A stretch of DNA of 64,000 nucleotides from Xylaria sp. FL1777 (taxonomy: Eukaryota; Ascomycota; Sordariomycetes; Xylariales; Xylariaceae), in NCBI GenBank assembly GCA_022578965.1, contig MU400551.1, positions 186,001 to 250,000 of the forward strand, given 5' to 3'. The notes under the pieces are model-generated. The model worked only from the letters and a program-made list of their open reading frames with translations, was not told the DNA's origin and did not search any database. Position 1 is the stretch's first letter. Each line of letters begins with the position of its first letter. Both the position numbers and the translations under genes were made by a program. This document shows, in pieces, positions 25,901-36,137 of the stretch.

Positions 25901-26317
25901 ATTTACACGGGCCTCTTTATATGTATAGACGTAGGAAAAGAGCATAAGATGGAGAGAAAATGAATCGTCTTCAAAACACACTTACTTGCGGCGGCGGCTT
26001 TCTTGTACAACGCATTCAACACCGTCCCATCGGCAATTGCCGCAAGGGGCACCCTCAACAACGTCGCATCTGACTTTCCGGGCGCGGCAGGACACGCAGG
26101 CCCGAGCAGCTCGTCTCTTGGTAACTTTAGCCGTGCCGTTGGGTTCTGTTGTTGAAGCGGATCGCTTTTTCGGCGACGGAGATGTCTTCTCTGCTGCCTT
26201 TGGCGACATCGCTGTCGTCTCCATCGTTGGCGGCGGCGTAGATGTCGCAGTTGATACCACGCTTTCTTCCATGTGTGATTCGGGCGAACGGACGGATTGC
26301 GTCTCTTCCGAGGCCAT
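22929..26317 (-). CDS. ctf1: CTF1/FarA-like Zn2Cys6 transcription factor of fatty-acid catabolism
   Basis: CDS is complement(join(22929..24713, 24766..25286, 25448..25704, 25986..26317)), 964 residues. Introns of 281, 161 and 52 bp keep phase. The zinc cluster lies at residues 74-102 with spacing CX2CX6CX7CX2CX6C (RACVSCRARKVRC, then APCGNCRWDGVECV) and is followed by the basic RRRKK, split by intron 1. This matches the cutinase transcription factor/FarA class very closely. Exons 3-4 hold the fungal-specific regulator domain, with LLYDFDYENDR, LLMTYWYETPDDQKDTWHW and GLHRNPAN. For the third intron the acceptor at 24714 restores the conserved FFSKAR-LLYDFDYE join, whereas earlier AG sites break frame. 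Known family members activate beta-oxidation, peroxisomal and cutinase genes in response to fatty acids. CTF1-alpha/FarA versus CTF1-beta/FarB cannot be settled by eye. A hydroxyacyl-CoA dehydrogenase gene lies 3 kb away. Confidence 0.95.
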
Positions 26318-29300
26318 CTTGTAACCAACCAGCTAGGCCAAGAGCCCTCCCCTGTTTCGACGAGTTCCCTCCAATATAGAGACTCTAGTTTCAAGTAATG
26401 GGATATATGCTGTGCTTTCAAGTGGAACTATAAAAATAAGAGATCAAGCTCAACACCTCTTCTTGAAGATGTGCGAGATGCTCGGCGCTATAAGCCCTGA
26501 TGGAGCGGGCTCTCTCTGTGGCTTCCCGAAGTTCTTTCTATGTGGCTTGGACTTCCACACGGCACTTGAAATGCAAGAATCAAGATTCGACGGCATGAGA
26601 AAGTTCTGAAGTCTCCAGTAGCAATGGCAGCAATTCGAGATGGCTAAAACGGACGAGTGGCTGAACACTGCGTGCTTGGGGTCTGGAGCTAATATATGAC
26701 CACTCCAAGAGCTCCTCCAACAGAATGCTCCATACTTACTAACGTAGCGCGCACATCAACACATAGACTACGGCAGAGCCCCATTAAGGAAGTGTTAGTA
26801 TCGACCCCACAATGATGCTCGTAGCTACTAGTGTAGCAGTACTCGTTGTATCGCGTTTCCGAGTAGGTACATGTTCTGTAACTCGTCGTGTATCCTTTCG
26901 CGCGAACTACACTAGGGGTGGTGACTCGCTCCATAAAAAAAGACGAGAGGCGTGCGCACGATGATTTCTTGGCGATACCAACGATCCAACTCGACAGGGG
27001 ATCCCGTTAGTAAGTTCACAATGATGGAAAATCGACGCTGGGAAAAACGTCTGCTTCGTCACCTGCCCATCCTCTGTCAATGCTTATTTTTTTCTTACTA
27101 CCCTTGTGACCACGAAAGCACTGCTGCTGACAAGTTGGAGTTTCTGCGCCTTTAGGCACGACATCCCGTTGCAATCTCAACCGAGTTGTGAGCAAGAAGT
27201 ATTTAGGGATCCGTTTGGACCCGTTGGAGAAGAATCATGATACCTACTGTACCATTTTTCTCCAGATTGAGTACAAGCGCGAGCATGACTATTCCCGCGC
27301 TGTCCCCGGCGGCCCCAGACTTAGTCCCGAGACCGCGAGCTGCGATGGTGAGCTCCAGGTCAAAGGTCGAACCGCTAATGTCGATGCCAAGGTGAAAACT
27401 CAGCTGCGTGTGTGGAGCGGCCAATTGGACGTCGTCGTGAGCACTTTGTTTGATGGTCCCGCGAGAGCCTTGTAGCATGCGCAGTACGAAGCAGGCGGAG
27501 CTGGAATGGGAATTGACGACGAGTCAAGCTAACGACATGGGGTGTAGTTCGCTACAGAACGCCTCCTCCCTTGTCCCGAATCCAAAGTCACATGCACAAG
27601 GCATTCATAACTTGTCAGCATTAACCTGAGATGCAACTATCGACGGTGGAACCCGGGGGGACAAGAGCTAGTCTATTCTAAGGGTCTGGCTAGACCATCT
27701 TGGCTTCCTGGTGACATCTTGGCTCGAAGCTTTCGGGGTTGACGTCGACATCGAAGGCACTGAAGCTTGGCTCAAGGGGGCCGGTATCTAAGTATCCGGT
27801 TATATCTTCTTCCGCAGATAAATAGCAGAGTGAATCCTCTGTGTTCTAGAAAGTTGGGCGATGTGAATTAAGAAGTTGCATGCGAACAAGCCTGAATTGC
27901 ATAACGCCGTACAAATAATATGGGAATAATCTGTAATATGCATACTGATCTGTGCGCTACCTACCGTGCTATTGCAGGTCCTTACTAGCGAAGCAAATAC
28001 TAGCGAGGTTAGACATTTTTGAGGGGCTCAACCCCCAATTACCATCGCGAACTACATACCTTATTCCAGTGGGACTATTTGTATATACGCAATACCTACT
28101 GCGTATTATCCAGGCGATGATTTGACTATCGTAATTCGGCGGGGGAGTAGTCCACTTACATGACCAATAGGTGGGCTATTAATCGAATTACACTAGAGAA
28201 ATACCAGGAGCTACTTCGTACTCCGTACCGGTATTTCTTAACTGCTTCACTACTATTTAGGAGATTTTGCTATCGGCCAGCCTCCGACCGCCACGTCGGC
28301 CTACGTCCGAGGGTATTCGGATGACGGGATGCCTCCGAAAGGATTCCGTGATCGCCACCACTAATAATCAAGCGCATTTGGCGAACCCTGACTCGATTTA
28401 TCCTCCTTTAAACCAACTCGTTTTAAACTAGATATGTAGACACCATACCGTCATTTACGCAGGGGTGTCTATGCTGTGGATGCAGCTAATTCAGGTACGT
28501 CGAAGTAACTCGATACACTCTCCGCCATGCCTGCTTTGCTTTTCGGTAGATCTGGGGAGATGGAGGGGAAAGGCACTATACCCCTACTTTGTTGAGTTTC
28601 TACAAGTCATGTCGAGGGTGATGAGCTGATCCCCCCGGAGTTGTTTGATTCTTCTAATCCAGAGTCTCTTTTGCTCTGGTTCGAGCTTAGTGAGCTCGAG
28701 CTGTACACTGCATGGCGCTGACAGCAATGCAATACAATACGTACGCAAGACTCAACTATCCACATCAAAATTGGTCCGCATGAAGTTTTACCCACATCAA
28801 AACCAGTATTCACATGTCTTCATACAGTAGTAGTAAAACTATTACACTACCTGGGAATGGTAAGGCGTGTGCATAGGATATGGGTCTTACCTGACTGGTC
28901 TTCCATACTGCTGCACATGATACCTAGGTAGGCAATATGACCCTCGACGCAATAAATGCATGTCATGTAACCGAGATAACGGGTTGAACAAGAGAGGTGG
29001 CGTTAATCATGGCTGCCAACAAGTCTACTACTTAGTCCCTAACAGTAACGTATTTTGCATACTGCTTCTTATCCAATGTAACCTCTATCCCTCCGCGAGA
29101 CCCGTGGGGTAGCCCATGTAGTATACTATCTAATATGTGACAAGCGGGGCTGAGTTCTTCCCCACTACGTTTAGAAACCTTGCGGGACTTTTAGAAATGT
29201 TGCGGGACCTAGAGACGATATATGGGTACAGCACGATACTGCACGACTCGTGCTCAGAGCGGTGGTTCACCGCATTTCGATCGGGCTAGTAGTGTAGGTG

Positions 29301-29443
29301 TCTTGATCGTGTGTGGAGACGACGAGTCTTCAGACACGCCGAAAAGGTTAGTAAAGGTCACAGAGACTATCTTCGAAACATGACACTAACATCAGGAGTT
29401 TGTAGGCATTGAATAGAACATGTTAAAGTTTTTTGGTGTCCTT
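26318..29443. other. 3.1 kb stretch without a supportable gene
   Basis: The first several hundred bases should be the promoter of the CTF1-like gene. A frame at 27188-27475 is open on both strands, which points to base composition rather than coding. A near-duplicate TTTAGAAA..TTGCGGGAC unit occurs twice at about 29169-29208. Nothing else recognisable. Confidence 0.55.
29169..29208. repeat. short imperfect tandem duplication
   Basis: Two adjacent units of about 20 bp share TTTAGAAA, two or three variable bases, then TTGCGGGAC. It lies downstream of the hydroxyacyl-CoA dehydrogenase gene in otherwise featureless DNA. Confidence 0.6.
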
Positions 29444-30529
29444 TTAGTAATCGTAGAATCCTTTACCGCTCTTCTTTCCGAGCCAACCAGCGTCGACCAT
29501 CTTGGCTAGCAAGACACTTGGGCGATACTTAGAGTCGCCCGTCTCCTGATGAAGAACTTTCATAATAGCGAGGCATGTGTCGAGCCCAATGAAGTCGGCC
29601 AACTGCAATGGCCCCATGGGGACATTGGTGCCATTCTTCATGATGGCATCGATGGAATCCCGATCACCGACACCCGTCTCCAGGCAGATAACGGCCTCGT
29701 TAATGTACGGCATCAAAATCCGATTGGCGAGGAAGCCAGGCGAGTCGGCTGATACTGAGGGCACTTTTCCCATGGCCTTGCAAAACGCTATGGCAGTGTC
29801 GAGAGTCTCGGCACTCGTCTGCAGCCCGCTGATAATCTCAACGCCCTTTTGTATAGGGACGGGGTTCATAAAGTGAGTCGAAACTACACGGGAGCTGGCA
29901 GACGTATCTTTAGGATCCCGTGTCGTCGCCGCAGCTATCTTTGTAATTGAGATAGAGGACGTGTTTGTCCCTAAAATGGCGTGCGGGGGGCAGATTTTGG
30001 CGAGCTTAGCGAAGATATCAAACTTGAGCTGGGGGATCTCGGGCACAGCCTCGATAACAAAGTCAACTCCAGATAGATCCTCAATCGATGTCGTACCCGT
30101 CAATTTGGAGCGGGCCTCGTCCGCTTCATCCTGCGTGATACGTGATTTGGAGACGTCTTTAGCCAGGAGCTTATCTGCGAATTACTGAGCGGGTGATATA
30201 GAAGGGCATTGATTGCCGTGGTGTGCGGTTTTTGCTGACCTGCAAATGCCAATCCTTTATCCAGGGAGGCCTGAGAGTTGTCTACTAGTGTTACTGGAAC
30301 ACGAGCTCTCTGAGCAGCAACTAGAGCAATGCCCAAACCCTGTGAGATAGCGTGAGACGAGGTTTACAAGGAGTGATCACATGTTGAAAGGAAGCAAGCC
30401 TACCATTTGTCCAGCACCGATGACACCGAGCCGCTTCACCTCTGCTGCATTTCGAGCAGGGCTGGAGCCAAATTGCCTGAACTGGGTTGCAAGCCGGAAG
30501 GCTCGTCTTCTTGTAAATACACTCGCCAT
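29444..30529 (-). CDS. mitochondrial short-chain 3-hydroxyacyl-CoA (3-hydroxybutyryl-CoA) dehydrogenase
   Basis: CDS is complement(join(29444..30174, 30240..30339, 30404..30529)), 318 residues. Introns are 64 and 65 bp; the second uses a CAG acceptor at 30175, because an earlier CAG would bring an immediate stop. By family it oxidises L-3-hydroxyacyl-CoA to 3-ketoacyl-CoA with NAD+, the third step of beta-oxidation. The first 25 residues are rich in R, S, F and A with almost no acids (MASVFTRRRAFRLATQFRQF), a typical mitochondrial presequence. The NAD site VIGAGQM-GLGIAL is split by intron 1. Catalytic His176 is in STHFMNPVP, and SPGFLANRI, GPLQLADFIGLD and the C-terminal GKGFYDY are family signatures. 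There is no peroxisomal PTS1. The gene is divergent from the Tof1/Swi1 gene and has a FarA-type CCTCGG hexamer upstream. Confidence 0.95.
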
Positions 30530-30916
30530 TTTCGTCTTTGAACCCGGTAGTAAACAAGTTGACGATGAAGTTATGATACTATTTACTTAGCTACTGTTAT
30601 TATGCACTCATATGTCATTGGAATGAGACTTTAGCCCGGATAGCCTCGGTGCTCGGTTAAATGTGGGCCCAACACCATCAGCAAGCACACATGTAACTGT
30701 AACTGTAAGGTCAGCACAGGCCACGTCAAGTCAATTTAGCTCGCGTCGCGCTTCCTTCAACCTGGCGCGTCAGATCGCGTCTACCATTTTCATGGGCCTG
30801 CACAGTGCTGGTGTCGTCTGCCCACCATGAAGACTGCATCAATGAGTCTCTGCAACTGATTCAACCCACAAATCGCCGACGAGGCGTCGTTCCCTCATCG
30901 CCTACCAATTGTCAAC
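30530..30916. promoter_or_regulatory. shared divergent promoter region
   Basis: 387 bp separate the start codons of the hydroxyacyl-CoA dehydrogenase (-) and the Tof1/Swi1 gene (+). No reading frame in it looks coding. It contains one CCTCGG hexamer (30644-30649) and a repeated TGTAACTGTAACTG stretch near 30692-30705. Both promoters must lie here. Confidence 0.8.
30644..30649 (+). promoter_or_regulatory. candidate FarA/FarB/CTF1 binding hexamer (CCTCGG)
   Basis: CCTCGG is the core sequence bound by Aspergillus FarA and FarB at fatty-acid-inducible genes. This copy lies about 115 bp upstream of the start codon of the hydroxyacyl-CoA dehydrogenase gene. A random hexamer is expected about 0.2 times in a region this size counting both strands, so the site is suggestive, not proof. 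Confidence 0.5.
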
Positions 30917-33900
30917 ATGGAGGCGCAAGATGGATCGTCGGATATTGTCCATCCCGAGGTTCGGGCGCATATCAACAGTCTTGTGTCTGCTGTAGGTTTC
31001 TCAGTCGCATGCAATTTTCTGCCATGGCACTTCTCTGGCTGACTTGAGTCGTCATATAGCTTGGTGGCTTCAGCGCCGATGGCGATGACGAGGGGCGATA
31101 TGTACTCGGAGACTCGGCACTCGAGGTTCTACGGGACATCAAAAGATGGATTCGCTTCTACGACGAGAAGACCAACCGCATGGACGTTGCACGATGCCTG
31201 GCCGAGGCGAACCTGGTCAACGGCGACCTGCTACACATCCTCGCCGCCTGGCCCGAAAATGCCACCGACAACAAGTCCAAGGCTCGGGCCGCCCTCGCCT
31301 GCTTCGAGATCATGGTCCCCCTCACCTGGCCGCTGGAACGAGACCTCGAGCAGATGACCGTCAACCACCACAGACACCTCCCTTCGCTCCAACTTGCTCA
31401 GCTAGGTTACAAAAGAGCAGTCATAAACTACGATGCCGCTCAGATACTGCACACTGCCGTTCGGGTTGCATTGCCGTCCATGGCACTCTCTCGAGGAGAC
31501 CGGGGTGCTCGTGACGAAGGCATCATAAAACTTGTTCTCCTGTTTTTGCGAAACATCGCAATGATATCACCTCCGCCCGGTGTTCAATATGATGGTGATG
31601 AGTCACAGATCTCGCGGTCCGCCTTGATTGACGCGTTTTCCTACCAGGACATCCTTATCGCCATCCTGACCATCGCCTCCAATATGGGTGAAGATTTCAA
31701 CCAAGAGGGTGTTATACTGATGGAGATTATATTCCATCTAGTGAAGCGAGTCGATGTTGCCAAGTTGTTCATGGATGACAAGCAGTTGAGCAAGACAAAA
31801 GCAAACGAGCTGACGGCCATGATGAGCAAAGAAGCAGCTATGCATCGGCCATACAACCGCAAGGCCCCCTCGCGGCATAATCGATGGGGAACCATGATTT
31901 GGGTGGACCGTGGAGATGGAAAAATGTCTACTGTCACTGGCCAAGATGCGCTACTAGATGCTGCGACTCGGCAAAACAAAATAGACAACAGCAAGGTTTT
32001 CCGACCCCCCAGGAGACCAACCAAGGATGAAATGGAACCCAAGGATCTTGGCCCTCCCGTATCACTAAACACTCGAGCTCGGCAGCAACTGAAAAATTTC
32101 GTGGAGGAATTCCTAGACTCGGGTTTTAATCCTCTGTTCCAACACATACGAAAGAAGTTGGATGATCAGAAAGACTATATCTTCGAATATCATCCACGAC
32201 AATTCTTTCACTTGGTGGCATGGTTTCTAGAAGCAGAAAGGGCCAGGAAGAAGGCTGACAGGAATAATCAATCAGAAAATCCTGTTGATGTGGGGAGCTT
32301 CAATTTGGTAGCTGGCGTGCTTAATCAGCAGACGTTCATCACGTTGAACCGGGCGATGAACGACTCGATGGAAAGCAAGCGCTGGCAAGAGCTATGCGCT
32401 ACTATGAGATGCTTTACTCAAATCCTATTGACTGTCCAGGAGATGCTCGAATCTGGCCACGAAGAGGATGAAGAAATTGCGGAGAATATATTGAGCCGTA
32501 TCTTCTATGAAGAGGAAACGCATGACCGCGTGGCGAACATTGCCAAAAACTATAAAGATCAGGGCTTCGAGTACCTTGACGCCTGTACTGAGTTAACACA
32601 TACCTACCTTCGAGTTCTAGAGGCGTATTCAAAGCAGAATGTGGATATGCAAGTCCGATCACGCCGTCGAGTACGAAAAAAAAAGAAGGCAGCGAAAGTT
32701 GATGTTGACGATGAGAACCCCATCGCAGAACAGGATGAGTCAGAAAATGATGAGGCGAACGCAGAGCGGACGTCACGAGAACGTAAGTTCGATTTTCAGC
32801 GATTCGCCAATCGCTTCATTGCCCAGGGCGTGGTTGATACGTTTGTCGCCTTCACAAAGTATTACCAAGATTTAAATGAAGCACAACTAAAGCGGGCACA
32901 CCGGTATTTCTACCGGATTGCCTTCAAGCAAGAGATGAGCGTAATGCTGTTTAGAGTCGACATTGTTCAGCTTTTCTACAGTATGATCAAGGGTCAAGAG
33001 CCGTTAGACAGCAATTGTAGCATATTCAAAGAATGGGAAGAACTGGTGAAACAGATATTACGGAAATGCATCCGCAAGATCGAGGAGCGACCACAGCTGA
33101 TTGTCGAGCTGCTGTTCTCGAAAATTGCTGCAACCGCTCACTATCTAGAGTTTGGTTATGAGAAACAGACGCTCTCAACTGCACAATCTAGACCCGGCGC
33201 AGAGCTTGAATTCCGGCACATTGTGGATAAAGACCAGCAGATCGCAATTGCAGTTGGCGTTTTGCTTGACAAAAATTTGGCACACCATATCAAATGGGTC
33301 AAGGACCAGTTGTCAAATGCAATCGAGGAGAGGAAGGCGTGGGAGAATGCAGATAAAGCCATGTCATCTATCGAGTCACCAGAAACTGCGGAGCATCCCG
33401 AAGATGCGACCGCAAAACAGGCGCCGTTAGTTTGTAAGTTTCTATGTCCTGAAAATCTCTCAACATCTAGATTGACAATCTCTAGCCATACGACCTGACG
33501 ATGATTCACGCCGTACCGCCATGTTCAAAAACTCCCACCTCAGACTCCTAATGAAGTTGGCCGGGTTTGAGCGCCTTGCTCCTACATTGGAGGAGACCCC
33601 TGAATCTTCTTGGATAGTTCCGGCACATATATCGCCTGAGCAATTGCAAGACTCTCTTGACTTAATCAATAAAGCAGAATTTGACCCCCCTACATTTGAA
33701 GATGGTAAATTAGCTCAAGACCAATTGAGACGCAAAACTGCACCGCGAAAGAAAGCTGTCTTTGATGACGATGAGGAAGGTATCGACGATGACGATGATA
33801 TCTTGTTTCCCGCTGGCGGGCCAACTAATAGAAAGGTTGCCGACGAATTTCTGGATAAACCCAAAAAGACAAGACGACGCCGCCGTCGTAGCGATGCCGA

Positions 33901-34504
33901 GCCATTGACTGAGGAGCAACTAGAAGAAAAAGAACGCATTCGCCGGGAACGCGAGAGAGCAAAGGCGAAACGCTTCAAGAGTGAACTCTTCGTGCATGCA
34001 AGTGACGACGAGTCGGATGACGAGGAGCGATGGGCCGAATTCTACGCAAACGAGGAGCGGATACGACAGAAACAGAAAGCTGTTGCACTTAGTGCCTCTA
34101 ATATGAAAGATGAAGATCATACCTCAACCACTACAGCCGAGAAGCGAAAGGCTAACGCTCTTGGCTCGGACGACAGCGATAATGACGACGACTTGATCAT
34201 GACACAAGGCTCAGTGTCGACAAGGTTAAACATGAGAGCCGCCGTGGCTGATGATGACGATGACGAAGAGGATGCGTCCGCGACAGACGATACATTGCCC
34301 TCGTCAACGTCGCACGCCGACCCCCCATCAAGCACCAAAAGGAGACGAGTTTCTAAGGAACCCAGCCCGCCAGCGCCTCATGCGAACACTGACGAAGATC
34401 AAGTCATGGAAGATGCAGACGAAGATATCCCTGCATCTAAGCCAACTCAACGTCGACCGAGGGCTAGGGCAGGGTTCATCATAGATAGTAGTGATGAAGA
34501 ATAA
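30917..34504 (+). CDS. tof1: Tof1/Swi1/Timeless replication fork protection protein
   Basis: CDS is join(30917..30991, 31060..33433, 33486..34504), 1155 residues; introns of 68 and 52 bp keep phase. By family this is the large subunit of the fork protection complex (Swi1-Swi3, Tof1-Csm3, Timeless-Tipin). It travels with the replisome, stabilises stalled forks and passes on the S-phase checkpoint signal. The Timeless N-terminal domain starts right after the first splice ([20 protein letters not shown]) and includes [30 protein letters not shown] and [15 protein letters not shown] middle part carries [19 protein letters not shown], then a basic KKKKAAK patch with acidic flanks. The C-terminal third (exon 3) is acidic and low complexity, as usual in this family, and ends in a short [10 protein letters not shown] acidic tail. 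Exon 1 encodes only 25 residues; the ATG at 30917 is the one that joins correctly. Confidence 0.95.
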
Positions 34505-34947
34505 TGAATGACCGAGTATGAGGTTTGCATAGGGGCATAGCGTTTTTGATGACACGTAAAGTCTCGAGGCATCTGATATATTGTATATGTGGACTTGGAT
34601 CAGGCGAGTGTTCCGGGTTTGATTATAGTCACTGTGCCTTATAAATACTTGTCAACAAATATTAACCATTGTTAATTAACCTCGAAGTTCTCATTATGCT
34701 TATACATCGAAGTAACATGTATGTGGATAACTAATCAAAACACTAGCTCATTTAAAGAAGAGTGAGAGGTATAATCAGTTTTCACATTTGCAATACGGTT
34801 CGAAAACATTGATATACAATATTGAGACTCATGCTGAGTTAAGGAGCGATATATACATTTATATTGAACGGACTGCTCTCAACGATGTCCATACTACCTA
34901 TGTTTCATTTCAGTCCAAACTGCAACCTCTTCTCCGACTGTGATCGT
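34505..34947. other. convergent intergenic stretch
   Basis: About 440 bp, AT-rich, between the 3' ends of the Tof1-like gene (+) and the metallothionein gene (-). No gene seen. Confidence 0.6.
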
Positions 34948-35148
34948 TTATTTTTTCTATTAGGGAATCAGTAACAACGGACCTCGTAAAGAATATAATA
35001 TGAAGGGTGGGCACGAATGTGATTCAAAGGAGGGGGAGGGAGATAAACTTACAGGGCAGCTGGTACATCCACAGTTTTCGCCGCATGTGCATGTGCCGGA
35101 CGTGGCGCAAGTGCAAGAGCCGGTTGTGGTGTTGCAGTTACAAGCCAT
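34948..35148 (-). CDS. small cysteine-rich metallothionein
   Basis: CDS is complement(join(34948..34956, 35053..35148)), 34 residues. Exon 1 (32 codons) encodes MACNCNTTTGSCTCATSGTC and continues with CTC, GENCGC and TSCP. Nine cysteines, eight of them in CxC pairs or close spacing, and no aromatic residue make a metallothionein-type metal thiolate protein nearly certain. By family it buffers copper, zinc or cadmium in the cytosol. The 96-bp intron has a GTAAGT donor and a TAG acceptor; splicing leaves a terminal exon of only two lysine codons plus stop. Unspliced reading would add about 30 residues without cysteine (VSLSPSPSFESHSC is the only part with one), which is less likely. A TATA-like element lies about 190 bp upstream. 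Confidence 0.85.
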
Positions 35149-36137
35149 GTTTGGTGTTGTTCTTCAGCTTCTACGCTTCATTAGTGCCGCAAGGTAGTTA
35201 TAAAGGACAAGCTACTACTGGTATACTCACATTGGATCACGATGTTGCGATATTAGCGTTGTCTGATTGGTCCGTGGTGGGTTAAGAGGAAATAAAGTGT
35301 CCAGCAAGGTCCTCCTCTATGTTGGATGCAGGTATTTATAGCTGTTCCATCGGCCTCTTACACTACGTACTTGTCTAAATAGACTGTTATTCCTTCAAGT
35401 CTCCCCCCCGCAGTTCTTTGAGTTCCATAAAGTTTGTTCAGAGGTATTCCCTTAGGACGTGGACCGAATAAGGGACCGAAACGTCAGCATTATGCGCCAA
35501 AGCCAATGAGACTAAGAGCCTCCGCAGCCTAGACTAGGCTAGCGTACGGCTTATGACGACTACGAAAGGTCATGGCTATGTCACACAGCGATCGGAGTAT
35601 GGACAACTCAAACACCGTAACGTCAGTTAACCGAAAGTTGTGGAGTTGCTGCTGGTTATTAAACGGGCGTTACTGTGAGTATAGTTAGGTCGTTCACCGT
35701 AGGACAGATACGAGGCACTATAAGGATTGATGATCTACATAGCTTCGATTCATTATACCCCTGTAATCGCGGCATGTGTTAGTCCATAGATTATTAACAT
35801 AACAATCAAACCTGATCAGTATATCCCGCTATTCAGTATAACGTTGGTCACGTAACGATGCCTAAGACGAAAGCTAGCAATGATGTTGTTTTACTCTTTC
35901 CATTTCAATTATTTCTTATTGTGATGGATATATAAAAAGCAGACGCTAGAACGCTGCTATGCTGCTGACCAATTCTCTTTAAGCGAAAAACAATGTCGAG
36001 CCACGTCATCCAAAGGGAATATCCTTCTGAAAATATACATCATGATCATAAATAAAGGTAACCCACGTGAGGTAGCCCACGTGTACTGTCTCTTGTTCTA
36101 TCATATGAGAACCGCTCGCGAAATGACTGTTATTAAA
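35149..36137. other. gene-free stretch, metallothionein promoter side
   Basis: About 1 kb upstream of the metallothionein and downstream of formate dehydrogenase (both minus strand). Minus-strand GTGAGTATAC near 35230 could open a 5' UTR intron of the metallothionein transcript. Nothing else recognised. Confidence 0.5.
35333..35340 (-). promoter_or_regulatory. TATA-like element of the metallothionein gene
   Basis: On the minus strand this reads TATAAATA, about 185 bp before the metallothionein start codon. A strong TATA box suits a highly inducible metal-response gene. Assignment rests on sequence and position only. Confidence 0.45.

Noticed and set aside
27188..27478. Frames of over 90 codons open on both strands at the same place
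   Set aside because: Overlap on both strands with no domain suggests composition, not coding.
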